NCBI GenBank assembly: GCA_958454405.1
Contig: CAUEBO010000004.1
Coordinates: 1 to 64,000, forward strand
Direction: 5' to 3'
DNA length: 64,000 bases
From: an uncultured Eggerthellaceae bacterium
Lineage (GTDB): Bacteria > Actinomycetota > Coriobacteriia > Coriobacteriales > Eggerthellaceae
Below the pieces are notes generated by a model. It was not told the DNA's origin. It did no database searches and saw only the letters and a list, made by a program, of their open reading frames with translations. This document shows, piece after piece, positions 42,109 to 50,142 of the stretch (its first letter is position 1; the number at the start of each line of letters is the position of its first letter). The position numbers and the translations under genes were made by a program.

Positions 42109-42139
42109 TCGATAGTGCGTGCAGCACGCATGATATCGA
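42109..42139 (-). promoter_or_regulatory. Palindromic operator candidate
   Basis: TCGATA (42109-42114) and TATCGA (42134-42139) flank TGCGTGC-A-GCACGCA; the two half-sites are offset by two bases. It lies 15 nt upstream of the ATG of the gene at 41537-42094, at or just past its promoter. The symmetry suggests a dimeric repressor site. Confidence 0.45.
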
Positions 42140-42158
42140 CGGAAGGAAGCGCGGGTGT

Positions 42159-42178
42159 ACGACTATTGGGATAGTCGT
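42159..42178 (-). terminator. Terminator of the XRE regulator gene
   Basis: An 8-bp perfect stem ACGACTAT/ATAGTCGT with loop TGGG (CCCA on the minus strand), 2 nt beyond the stop of the minus-strand gene. Confidence 0.5.
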
Positions 42179-42180
42179 TG

Positions 42181-42630
42181 CTACCCGTCCCATCGTTTGA
42201 GGTGGGGCAGAAGGGCTCCCATGAACGACACCGCCTCGTCGCTGGTGATATGGCAGGATTCGGCCATGAACGGCGCGCACCGCTCGATGAGGTCCTCCAT
42301 CGATTCGTCTTCGATGAAGGCTCCCTCGCGGTAGCACCACGAACAGAAGTCGGAGGATGGTGCGCCGTCCTTCTCGGTGCCGTGGTCCTTCTCTTGGTAG
42401 AACGGCATGCCGCAGCTTTGGCAATAGTCGCTGTCGGGCATTTCGAGCAGGCGCGTCACGGGAACGTCGAACGTGGCCGCGATCAGCTTGCACATGTCGA
42501 TGCCCGGCGTGGTCTCGCCCGTTTCCCAGCGCGAGACGGCCTGGCGGGTGACGTAGAGGCTGCGCGCCATGTCCTGCTGCGTGAGGCCCTTCTCCTTGCG
42601 TATGTCAACAAGCACTGCTCCTATGGCCAT
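42181..42630 (-). CDS. XRE family regulator with C-terminal zinc ribbon
   Basis: 149 residues from ATG 42630 (AAAGGA at 8 nt). N-terminal HTH_3: LVDIRKEKGLTQQDMARSLYVTRQAVSRWETGETTPGIDMCKLIAATFDVPVTRLL (8-62). Then a putative zinc ribbon, DYCQSCGMPF ... SDFCSWCYREGAFIEDESMEDLIE, with paired cysteines near 70, 73, 96 and 99. The fusion is known as a group of anaerobe regulators joined to Zn_ribbon_2. The metal may be structural or sensory. Monocistronic with its own terminator. Confidence 0.92.
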   Translation of the reverse strand: MAIGAVLVDIRKEKGLTQQDMARSLYVTRQAVSRWETGETTPGIDMCKLIAATFDVPVTRLLEMPDSDYCQSCGMPFYQEKDHGTEKDGAPSSDFCSWCYREGAFIEDESMEDLIERCAPFMAESCHITSDEAVSFMGALLPHLKRWDG

Positions 42631-43029
42631 GGCGGTTCCTTTCAACCGGGGCGGTCGCGTTCGATTTTCGGCGGGCGGCTCGCGTGCAAAAGCGAAGCCC
42701 ACCGCTCCATTGAACCATGGCGTGCAAGACGCGTAAAGCAACGGCTCGTTGCGGGCCTGTCGAAGCGTGCTGGCGGCGGGCTCGGACCGCTTTCCGACAG
42801 GCCCGGCCGGGCGGCGGTGCGGTGGAGATTGCTTCTCGCGACGGCGGTCCGGATGCACTATCCTGTAACGAAGCGTCATGCGCCATCTGCTCATGCATGG
42901 CTTTGGAATTCGAGAGCGGCGGCGCTTTGCTGTTGGCCGAACAATGGGAACGTTCCGCGGGATGCTGCTGCGGCCTGCTGGGTTTGCAGGCGCTCGGCGG
43001 CGAAAAAGGGCTTGAAGAAAGGAACCGAG
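42631..43029. other. 399-nt divergent gap between the XRE and ThrH-like genes
   Basis: It should hold promoters in both directions. A frame from ATG 42899 (MALEFESGGALLLAEQWERS) reads naturally for 40 codons, then runs into the ThrH gene in another frame; it has no ribosome binding site and is not supported. No large repeats. Confidence 0.45.
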
Positions 43030-43632
43030 ATGAACCTGATCTGCCTCGATCTGGAAGGCGTGTTGGTCCCCGAGATATGGATTGCGTTCGCCGAGGAGAC
43101 CGGCATCCCCGAGCTCACGCGCACGACGCGCGACGAGCCGGACTACGACAAGCTCATGGAGTTTCGTCTGGGCGTCCTGCGAGAGCATGGGCTGGGCCTC
43201 AAGGAGATACAGGAGACCATCGCCGCCATCGATCTGCTGCCCGGCGCGAAGGAGTTTCTGGACGAGTTGCGGGAACTGACGCAGGTGATCATCATCAGCG
43301 ACACGTTCACGCAGTTCGCCATGCCGCTGATGAAGAAGCTCGGTTGGCCGACGATCTTCTGCAACGAGCTTGTGGTGGCGCCCGACGGGGAGATCGCCGG
43401 TTTCAAGATGCGCTGCGAGCAGAGCAAGCTCACCACGGTGCGCGCGCTGCAGTCCTGCGGGTTCGACACCATCGCCGCCGGAGACAGCTTCAACGACCTC
43501 GGCATGATCCAGGCGAGCAAGGCGGGCTTCCTGTTCAAGAGCACCGATGCCATCAAGGCCGACTACCCCGACCTTCCCGCGTATGAGGAGTACGCCGACC
43601 TGCTGGAGGCCATCAAGCGGGAGCTTTCGTAA
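43030..43632 (+). CDS. ThrH-like phosphoserine phosphatase/homoserine phosphotransferase
   Basis: 200 residues (AAAGGA at 6 nt). HAD superfamily: motif I MNLICLDLEGVLVPEIW (D7; the second Asp is Glu9, as in ThrH), motif II VIIISDTFTQF with the Ser/Thr near 90, the motif III Lys near 139 (CEQSK), and motif IV DTIAAGDSFNDLGMI near 151-165. ThrH proteins dephosphorylate phosphoserine and can move phosphate to homoserine. Length (about 205) fits. Last gene before the CRISPR repeats. Confidence 0.88.
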   Translation: MNLICLDLEGVLVPEIWIAFAEETGIPELTRTTRDEPDYDKLMEFRLGVLREHGLGLKEIQETIAAIDLLPGAKEFLDELRELTQVIIISDTFTQFAMPLMKKLGWPTIFCNELVVAPDGEIAGFKMRCEQSKLTTVRALQSCGFDTIAAGDSFNDLGMIQASKAGFLFKSTDAIKADYPDLPAYEEYADLLEAIKRELS

Positions 43633-43777
43633 GAGGGCTCGGTGCGAACAGGGGGCGGACATGGCCCACGCGGGAGGTTCGCACCGAAAAAGGCGCTGTT
43701 CGCGGATGTTCGCCTCGATCCACGATGCGGATCGTGTTGTGACAACAGCATATTGTAGGGAAGGAATCGCAGTTGCG
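43633..43777. other. Possible leader of the CRISPR array
   Basis: 145 nt without a gene, less GC-rich near 43735-43765 (gttgtgacaacagcatattg, containing the palindrome TTGTgACAA). It lies at the 5' side of the repeats as oriented by their GATTGAAAT ends, where a leader is expected. Confidence 0.35.
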
Positions 43778-43879
43778 GTCGGGATCCCGTGTGGGCTCCG
43801 AGGATTGAAATTCGATGGAGACGCTGCTTCAGTTCGCGCGCTACGTCGGGATCCCGTGTGGGTCCCGAGGATTGAAATT
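43778..43879 (+). CRISPR. Orphan mini-CRISPR: two repeats, one spacer
   Basis: Repeat 1 at 43778-43812 and repeat 2 at 43845-43879 are 35 bp and differ at two neighbouring positions (ggctcc versus ggtccc). They flank a 32-bp spacer (43813-43844). The repeat has the partial dyad CGGGATCCC/GGGTCCCG and the GGATTGAAAT end typical of type I-C-like repeats. A degenerate third copy may start at 43910 (gtcgggtctcg). No cas gene is in the window. Confidence 0.65.
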
Positions 43880-44141
43880 GGCGTCCATCTCGCGTTGGCG
43901 GCGCAGGAGGTCGGGTCTCGCAAAACGGATATTCCCGCTGCAACGATATCGCAGCAGCCTGTTCGCGTCTTCGCGGAGGTGAAGGGAAATAAATGGCCTT
44001 GGATTCGGCACCGCCGTCCCGTCCTCGTGTAGAATCATCACAAGCCTTTCGAGTGCATATCGTGCGAATGCTCCCTTCGGTCTTCCGCTGGCTCGCACCG
44101 GCACGAACGGCATATGCGGTATTTCGCGAAGGAGCGGTGCC
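43880..44141. other. Gap between CRISPR and TetR gene
   Basis: 262 nt holding the possible decayed third repeat (43910) and the promoter of the TetR gene. No gene is seen. Confidence 0.4.
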
Positions 44142-44732
44142 ATGAAGAAGGAACTCGTATCGGAGCTTACCCGTCAAGAGCTGGCCGCCGCGCTCTTTGC
44201 CTTCATGCGGAAGAAGCCGCTCGACAAGATAAGCGTCAAGGAAGTCTCCGAATCGTGCGGGGTGCCGCGCTCGACCTTCTACTACCACTTCGAGGACATC
44301 TACGACCTTGCCTCCTGGGCCCTTTCCCATCGGCTGCTTGAATGTCTTGGAGAAAGCGGCGACTGCTTTTTATGGGGCGACGGGGTGCTCACGCTGTTTC
44401 AGCGCTGCAAGGAGCATCGCGAGGTCTGCCGCTGCGCGGTGGACAGCATCCATGTGTGGCAGATGGCCAAATCGTACTGCGATCGCTGCATGGACGGCAT
44501 CATGGTCGGCATGCGGAAACTCGATGGCGATCGGAATACCGACCCGGAGTTTCTGCGGTTCCTGGCGCTGTTCTATGGGCATGCCGTGTTGTCGACGCTC
44601 ATCAACTGGTTCCGCGGGGACATGAAGGAAACGCCGGAAGCCATGGCGGACGCCGTTGATTTCATCGTGAAAGACGGCATCGTCGCCGCGCTTGACCGCG
44701 CGCAGGGCAAGCGCGGCGCTTCGCCGGCGTAG
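44142..44732 (+). CDS. TetR/AcrR family regulator
   Basis: 196 residues (AAGGAG at 7 nt). TetR_N helix-turn-helix at 8-55: TRQELAAALFAFMRKKPLDKISVKEVSESCGVPRSTFYYHFEDIYDLASWAL. The C-terminal part is cysteine-rich for a TetR (FQRCKEHREVCRCAVDS, SYCDRCMDG) and resembles the TetR_C_8 type of DhaS-like regulators. It precedes an acyl-CoA dehydrogenase, decarboxylase and SDR cluster on the same strand, which it probably controls. The inducer is unknown, presumably a CoA ester or the keto acid handled by the cluster. Confidence 0.9.
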   Translation: MKKELVSELTRQELAAALFAFMRKKPLDKISVKEVSESCGVPRSTFYYHFEDIYDLASWALSHRLLECLGESGDCFLWGDGVLTLFQRCKEHREVCRCAVDSIHVWQMAKSYCDRCMDGIMVGMRKLDGDRNTDPEFLRFLALFYGHAVLSTLINWFRGDMKETPEAMADAVDFIVKDGIVAALDRAQGKRGASPA

Positions 44733-45063
44733 ATGAGGATGCTTCGGCCTCATGCCGTTCTTTGGACACATCGGTGGCTTTGATCGGTAATAGAACAACC
44801 GAACCTCTCCGTACCAAAAGCAATCGTTTTCGCACAGCTGTTTCGTAACGCTGCATTGAGCGGTCTATTGCCTATGGTGAACGGTCTTCATCCGCCGTAT
44901 CGTGAAGGCATCGGAAGGGGACATTGCCGAAGGCGGGCTGTCGGGTAGAGACGGGATCGCAATGCGCCGGCACCATTCCCTTGCCGTATGGCATGCACGG
45001 GCGAGCGTGCGTCAAAGCGTTCGCCCATGCTGAATGTTCGCGAGGAAGGGACGGTGCTCAACC
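44733..45063. other. 331-nt promoter region of the acyl-CoA dehydrogenase cluster
   Basis: Moderately AT-rich at 44780-44900, with the motif CGGTaatagaacaACCG near 44785 as a possible regulator site. No gene is seen. Confidence 0.4.
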
Positions 45064-46227
45064 ATGTGGTATCTCAATGACGAGCGAGAACTCATGCGCA
45101 ACTCGGCGCGTGAATTTGCCGAGAACGAGCTTGCGCCGATTGCGCTGGAGCTTGACGCAGGCGAGGAGTTTCCGCTCAAGCAGTTCAAGCGAGCCGGAGA
45201 GCTCGGCATGCTCGGCATCACCATGCCCCAGGAATACGGCGGGCTGGGATCCGACTACACGACGCTCGCCTTGGTCTACGAGGAAATAGCGAAGGTTGCG
45301 CCGACCATGTGCGTGGGCATGGGCGCTCACAGCATTCTTGCAGGCGAGCTTATCATGCTGCTGGGAAACGACGAGCAGAAGAGGAAGTACCTGGCACCGG
45401 CCGCCACCGGCGAAAAAATTCTCGCGTGCGCCCAAACCGAGTCCATCGGGGCGATGGACCACACGGAATGGAGCTGCCGTGCCGTGGATGACGGCGACCA
45501 GTTCGTCATCAACGGCGAGAAGATATTCTGCAGCAATCTGGGCGTGGCCGACGCCTACGTCGTGCTGTGCGTGACGGCCGACAAGGTCGACCCGGTTACG
45601 AAGCAGGGCATCAGCGCCATCATCGTCGACGCCGATGCGCCCGGCCTTTTGTGCGGCGAGTACGAGAAGAAGCTCGGCTGGCATGGATCGGCGACCGGCA
45701 CGCTCTCGTTCACCGATTGCCGCGTGCCGAAGGAGAACCTGCTCGGCGCGTTGGGCGGCGGCATGATAGGGCTTATGACATCGGCCACCAACGAGTTCAT
45801 GACCTGCGGCCCGATCGGGCTCGGCATGGCGGAGGGCGTCTACAACATGGCGCTTGAGCATGCGCGCAACCGCATGCAGCGAGGCAAATCCCTCTACGAC
45901 AACTACCAGGTGGTCCGCCATATGCTCGTGGATATGTGGACTCAGATCGAGATGCTGCGCGGGTTCGTGTACAGCGTGTTCGCGGAGAAGGACGAAGGCA
46001 AGGCGTGCTTGGCGAAAGGCCGCTTGATGAAGGTGCAAGGAGCAACGGTCTCCGAATACGTGGCCCGTCAAGCCATCCAGATCTTCGGAGGTTTGGGCGT
46101 GGTGAACGAAGTGGGCGTCGAGCGTTTCTGGCGCGATGCGAAGGTCATGGCCATTGGCGGTGCCGCTATCGAGGCCCTGCGCGACGACGTGGCGCTCATG
46201 ATCGGCAACGGCGTGCAGGATCGATAG
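45064..46227 (+). CDS. Acyl-CoA dehydrogenase family protein (IVD-type base position)
   Basis: 387 residues from ATG 45064 (MWYLNDERELM); the ATG ten codons earlier lacks a site. FAD-dependent: helical N-domain with MPQEYGGLGSDYTTLALVYEEIAKVAP, the FAD loop ACAQTESIGAMDHTEWSCRA near 127 and KIFCSN near 155. The C-terminal YEGT Glu of medium-chain enzymes is replaced by AIGGAAIE. A Glu stands instead in SATNEFMTCGPIGLGMAEG (about 244-248), the position used by isovaleryl-CoA dehydrogenase. So a branched or unusual acyl-CoA is likely. No ETF gene is adjacent. First enzyme of the TetR-linked cluster. Confidence 0.9.
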   Translation: MWYLNDERELMRNSAREFAENELAPIALELDAGEEFPLKQFKRAGELGMLGITMPQEYGGLGSDYTTLALVYEEIAKVAPTMCVGMGAHSILAGELIMLLGNDEQKRKYLAPAATGEKILACAQTESIGAMDHTEWSCRAVDDGDQFVINGEKIFCSNLGVADAYVVLCVTADKVDPVTKQGISAIIVDADAPGLLCGEYEKKLGWHGSATGTLSFTDCRVPKENLLGALGGGMIGLMTSATNEFMTCGPIGLGMAEGVYNMALEHARNRMQRGKSLYDNYQVVRHMLVDMWTQIEMLRGFVYSVFAEKDEGKACLAKGRLMKVQGATVSEYVARQAIQIFGGLGVVNEVGVERFWRDAKVMAIGGAAIEALRDDVALMIGNGVQDR

Positions 46228-46335
46228 CGCTGCAAAGCGTGCGAGAGGGGGTAAAGCGACCTGTCCGGCGCTGCCGGATGTGCCGCTCGAAGAGAAAGGG
46301 CGCTTTCGCGCTTCTCAACTGAAAGGATGGACGAT

Positions 46336-47178
46336 ATGTCGAACTGCACCTATGCGAGAACGTCTGAAGAAGTCCAGCGCATGTACAGCACGGTCGGCCA
46401 GATGGACAACTGCGAGGGCCTGTTCGCCTCGTGGGCGACTGATCCCGCGGCCCTCAAGGCCGTTTTGCCGGAGCCCCTTGCCATGATGGCGCCGGTGGTC
46501 ACGGTGTACTCGGTCAACGTGTACGACGCGAACTTCGCATCGCCGTACCGCGAGGCGGCGCTGATAATCCCGGTGCTCTGCAACGGCACGCCGGGGCTGT
46601 ATCCCGTATCCTTCATGCTGGAAGGGGCGGACAACGCGGTGTTCGTCGGCCGCGATCAGCTGGGCATGCCGAAGAAGAACGCCGACAAGATCAACCTGTG
46701 GCGCAGCGGCGACATGATCCACACCGATATCACCCGCCTCGGCAGGAAGATCCTCGATCTCGACATGGAGATAGGGGAGTACAACGACCCCATGGCGAAC
46801 CAGATATTCGGCGATCGCAGCGACTTCAGCACGCCCCAGGATGGCATGCAGTACTTCTACAAATACGATATGGCGCAGGACGCTCAGGCGCGCATTTCCG
46901 TGGACAACGTGCGCTTGCTTTCCTATCACGGCAGCATGGACTACCAGACGTGGGAAAACGCAAGCATCGTGCAGGCGATCTGCGAGCCCTCCGACAGCGA
47001 CCCGTGGGCTATGTTCCCCGTTGCGAAGCCGCTTGGCGGCAGTTGGACGAAGCTGAGCATCAGCCTGTTGGGCACGCAAGCCGAGACTCCGATCGAGGCG
47101 ACCGACGAGCTGGTGGGCAAGCTGCTTTCGGGGAAGTATGACTCGCCGCAGTTCGGGTATCCCACCCGCATGCTGTAG
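46336..47178 (+). CDS. Acetoacetate decarboxylase family protein
   Basis: 280 residues from ATG 46336 (AAAGG 9 nt upstream; ATG 46327 is too near the site). The ADC fold is shown by EGLFASWATDPAALKAVLPEPL at the start, PYREAALIIPV near 70, and the Schiff-base lysine region DNAVFVGRDQLGMPKKNADKI near 98-118 (Lys113/114 as in PKK of ADC). Members decarboxylate beta-keto acids or act as aldolase-dehydratases. The context with an acyl-CoA dehydrogenase and an SDR suggests breakdown of a keto acid. Confidence 0.9.
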   Translation: MSNCTYARTSEEVQRMYSTVGQMDNCEGLFASWATDPAALKAVLPEPLAMMAPVVTVYSVNVYDANFASPYREAALIIPVLCNGTPGLYPVSFMLEGADNAVFVGRDQLGMPKKNADKINLWRSGDMIHTDITRLGRKILDLDMEIGEYNDPMANQIFGDRSDFSTPQDGMQYFYKYDMAQDAQARISVDNVRLLSYHGSMDYQTWENASIVQAICEPSDSDPWAMFPVAKPLGGSWTKLSISLLGTQAETPIEATDELVGKLLSGKYDSPQFGYPTRML

Positions 47179-47226
47179 CGTCTGCCGACCCTGCTGTCGA
47201 AACGAACAACGAAGAGGAGATCGATC

Positions 47227-47994
47227 ATGTACGAGCTCAACGGGAAAATAGCTGTCGTAACGGGGGCTTCGAGCGGTTTGGGAGCCGATGCAGCTCGCGC
47301 CTACGCGCAGGCTGGGGCGAGCGTCGCGCTGCTGGCACGGCGAACCGAGCGGCTTGAGGCGCTCGCCGAGGAGCTGGGGGAGAACGGCACCGATGCGCTT
47401 GCGGTGCACTGCGACGTACGTTGTGAGGACGACGTCGAAAGCGCGATCGACGCGGTCATGGACCGCTTCGGCCGCATCGACATCCTGCTGAACAATGCAG
47501 GCGTGGCCGTGCGCGGAGGCGTGGACACGCTTACTGAAGAGGAATGGAATCTTTCGATGGACACCAACGTCAGGGGCATCTACCTGATGTGCAAGCACGT
47601 CGTCCCGCATATGATCGAGCAGGAGTACGGCAAGATCGTCAACGTCGCCTCCGTGAACGCGGTCATTGCCGACAAGCAGGACGTGTTCATCCGCCACGGC
47701 TACAACACGTCGAAATCGGCCGTGCTGGGGCTTACGCGCGGCATGGCGGCAAGCTACGGCAAGCACAACATCACGGTGAACGCGGTGGGACCCGGCTTGT
47801 TCGAAAGCGAGATGACGGCGGATACGCTGTTCAAAAACGAGCAGTTCCTCCAGGGCTACAGCATGCAGTGCCCCCTCAACCGCCCCGGCGCGAAGGGCGA
47901 AGTGTCGGGTCCGGTGCTGTTCTTCTCAAGCGATGCGTCGAGTTACGTGACGGGCGAATTCATCATCATCGACGGAGGTTCGAGCATCGTTTGA
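47227..47994 (+). CDS. Short-chain dehydrogenase/reductase (gluconate 5-dehydrogenase-like)
   Basis: 255 residues (GAGGAG at 7 nt). Classical SDR: VVTGASSGLGADAARAY (11-27), CDV near 63, NNAG near 89, Ser in NVASVNAV near 139, YNTSK near 159 (Tyr and Lys of the catalytic set), and GPGLFESEMT near 192. The last part SDASSYVTGEFIIIDGGSSIV is standard. The DKQDVFIRHGYNTSKSAVLGLTRGMAASYGKHNITVNAVGPGLF run resembles gluconate/keto-sugar dehydrogenases. NAD(P) choice: ARR after the first strand pair suggests NADPH. Third enzyme of the cluster. Confidence 0.92.
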   Translation: MYELNGKIAVVTGASSGLGADAARAYAQAGASVALLARRTERLEALAEELGENGTDALAVHCDVRCEDDVESAIDAVMDRFGRIDILLNNAGVAVRGGVDTLTEEEWNLSMDTNVRGIYLMCKHVVPHMIEQEYGKIVNVASVNAVIADKQDVFIRHGYNTSKSAVLGLTRGMAASYGKHNITVNAVGPGLFESEMTADTLFKNEQFLQGYSMQCPLNRPGAKGEVSGPVLFFSSDASSYVTGEFIIIDGGSSIV

Positions 47995-48195
47995 CATAGT
48001 CTGCGACGCCGCATGCTGGTTTCGGGCCGCATGCGTCCGAAACGGATTTTACGGAGCCTTCTGGCAGCGCCTCGCGGCGTTTCCGGGAGGCTCTTTTGGG
48101 TCTCTGGGATCAGCCGGTTGACGGCAGGTTTCTGCTGCCCAGGCGTTCCATGCACACCGAAGCGGCAGCCATTCACGGGAGCGGCGCGCGTTCTC

Positions 48196-48224
48196 TTGAC
48201 GGTTGTTCGAGTTTGGTGGATAGT
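48196..48224 (+). promoter_or_regulatory. Promoter of the formate dehydrogenase operon
   Basis: -35 TTGACG (48196-48201), 17-nt spacer, -10 GATAGT (48219-48224). A second -10-like GATAAT is at 48257-48262, closer to the TTG start at 48304. Confidence 0.55.
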
Positions 48225-48303
48225 GCCATGGTGCCTGTCCTTATGCAAGGATGGGGGATAATACGAACTGAGCTGTCCTGCGACGAGCAGTGGGGGAAGA
48301 GCG

Positions 48304-50142
48304 TTGGCGAAATTATCGATTGCACCGAAGGCGAGCGACGACGCGCGCATCGGCGATTACGTGGAGCGGCACGTCCGCCGCATCGCGGCGATGCCTCCGG
48401 GCGTCTGCCCGGTGTCCGCGCAGCTCTCGCTGCTGCAGGCGGCCGCCGCCCAAACGTGCGGGAAATGCGTGCCGTGCCGAGACGGCCTGCCGCGCCTGGT
48501 GGCCCTGCTCGAACGCATGGCTGCCTGCGAGGCGGACGAGGACGCCCTTCAGGCATGCAGGGCGCTCGCCGAGATGGTGCGCGACACGTCCGACTGCGCC
48601 ATCGGCTACGAAGCTGCGAACGCCCTGCTCGAAGGCATGGATGCGTTCGCGGCCGAATACGAGAGCCATGTGCGGGCGCATGCGTGCCGCGAGGACGTGG
48701 GGCAGTCGGTTCCCTGCGAGACGCTCTGCCCCGCGCACGTGAACGTGCCGGCTTACATCGCGCTCGTCGAGGCGGGCGATTGCGCGGGCGCCGTCAACAT
48801 GGTCCGCAAGGACAATCCGTTCCCCACCGCCTGCGCCCTCGTGTGCGAGCACCCGTGCGAGGAACGCTGCCGCCGGACGCTCATCGACGCGCCTCTCAAC
48901 ATCCGCGGCATCAAGAAGTACGCGGTGGACCACGCCCGGGCCGACGCGGTGCCCGTTCCGGCGCATGGGGTGGACACGGCGCGCACCGTCGCCGTCGTCG
49001 GCGGCGGCCCGAGCGGCCTCACCTGCGCGTACTTCCTTGCTCTCATGGGGCATCGCGTCACGGTGTTCGAGGGCCGCAAGCAGCTCGGCGGCATGCTGCG
49101 CTACGGCATCCCTGCGTACCGCTTTCCGCGCGAGCGCCTGGACGAGGACATCCACGGCATCCTCGCCGCCGGCTCCATCACGGCGCGCTGCGATTCGCCC
49201 GTCGGGGCCTACGAGTTGGGCGAGATCGCCGAAACTTTCCATGCCGTGTACGTGGCCATCGGGGCGCAGGGGGGCAAGTCCCTGCGCATGGACAACGTCG
49301 ATGCCGAAGGCGTGATGTCGGCCGTCGATCTGCTGGGCCGCATCGGCGACGGCGACTACCCCGATTTCTCGGGGAAGCGCGTGGTCGTGGTCGGCGGCGG
49401 CAACGTGGCCATGGACTGCGCGCGCACGTCGGTGCGCGCCGGCGCCTCGGACGTGACCGTGGTGTACCGCCGCCGCAAAGAGGACATGACGGCGCTGCCC
49501 GCCGAGGTGGAGAGCGCCATCGCCGAAGGCGTGGAGATGGTCGTGCTCGAGGCTCCCGCGGGCATCGAGACGGACGAGGGGGGCCGCTGCACCGCGCTCA
49601 TCACCCAGCCGCAGATGATCGGGCCCGTTCGCGGGGGCCGCCCGGCCCCGGTGCCGGCCGACAAGCCCCAGGGCCGCGTGGAGGCAGACATCGTCCTGAT
49701 CGCGGTCGGCCAGGACGTGCAGGTAGAGGCGTTCGAGGAGTTCGGCATGAAGACCACCTGGGGCCGCTTCGACGCCGACGAGCATCTGGCGGCTGAAGGA
49801 TACGACAACGTGTTCGTGGGCGGCGACTGCCAGACGGGCCCCGCGACGGTGATCAAGGCCATCGCCGCGGGGAAGGTGGCCGCCCGCAACATCGACGAGT
49901 ACCTGGGATACCACCATGCGCTTCCCTGCGACATCGAGGTGCCGCATCCGCGCGCGAACGACCGCGTCCCCAAAGGGCGCGTCGAGATCACCGAGCGGCC
50001 CGCGCGCGATCGCAGGAAGGATTTCGAGCATGTGGAGAACGGCATGAGCCGCGAGGAGGTCGTGCAGGAATGCGGGCGCTGCCTGCGGTGCGATCATTTC
50101 GGCTGCGGCGTTTCGGAAGGGGGCAGGCAGCAGTATGCCTAG
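48304..50142 (+). CDS. NuoF-tail/GltD-like FAD-NAD(P) iron-sulfur oxidoreductase
   Basis: 612 residues from TTG 48304 (GGGGGAAGAG upstream). N-terminal module: the 4Fe-4S end domain of NuoF, with CGKCVPC (C52, C55, C58) and C98. Next is a GltD-type domain with CETLCPAHVNVPAYI and CALVCEHPCEERC for two clusters. Then an FAD site VAVVGGGPSGLTCAYFLALMGHRVTVFE at about 230-257 and an NAD(P) site VVVVGGGNVAMDCARTSVRAGASDVTVVYRR at about 361-391. FVGGDCQTGPATVIKAIAAGK near 502 is the second FAD contact. A C-terminal CGRCLRCDHFGCG adds cysteines. Probably passes electrons between the formate dehydrogenase encoded next (8-nt overlap) and NAD(P). Confidence 0.92.
   Translation: MAKLSIAPKASDDARIGDYVERHVRRIAAMPPGVCPVSAQLSLLQAAAAQTCGKCVPCRDGLPRLVALLERMAACEADEDALQACRALAEMVRDTSDCAIGYEAANALLEGMDAFAAEYESHVRAHACREDVGQSVPCETLCPAHVNVPAYIALVEAGDCAGAVNMVRKDNPFPTACALVCEHPCEERCRRTLIDAPLNIRGIKKYAVDHARADAVPVPAHGVDTARTVAVVGGGPSGLTCAYFLALMGHRVTVFEGRKQLGGMLRYGIPAYRFPRERLDEDIHGILAAGSITARCDSPVGAYELGEIAETFHAVYVAIGAQGGKSLRMDNVDAEGVMSAVDLLGRIGDGDYPDFSGKRVVVVGGGNVAMDCARTSVRAGASDVTVVYRRRKEDMTALPAEVESAIAEGVEMVVLEAPAGIETDEGGRCTALITQPQMIGPVRGGRPAPVPADKPQGRVEADIVLIAVGQDVQVEAFEEFGMKTTWGRFDADEHLAAEGYDNVFVGGDCQTGPATVIKAIAAGKVAARNIDEYLGYHHALPCDIEVPHPRANDRVPKGRVEITERPARDRRKDFEHVENGMSREEVVQECGRCLRCDHFGCGVSEGGRQQYA

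Noticed and set aside
42899..43030. Frame MALEFESGGALLLAEQWERS before the ThrH-like gene
   Set aside because: No ribosome site, and it runs through the downstream gene in the wrong frame.
43910..43945. A third full CRISPR repeat
   Set aside because: Only the first 6-7 bases fit and the rest diverges; kept as a possible decayed copy, not counted in the array.
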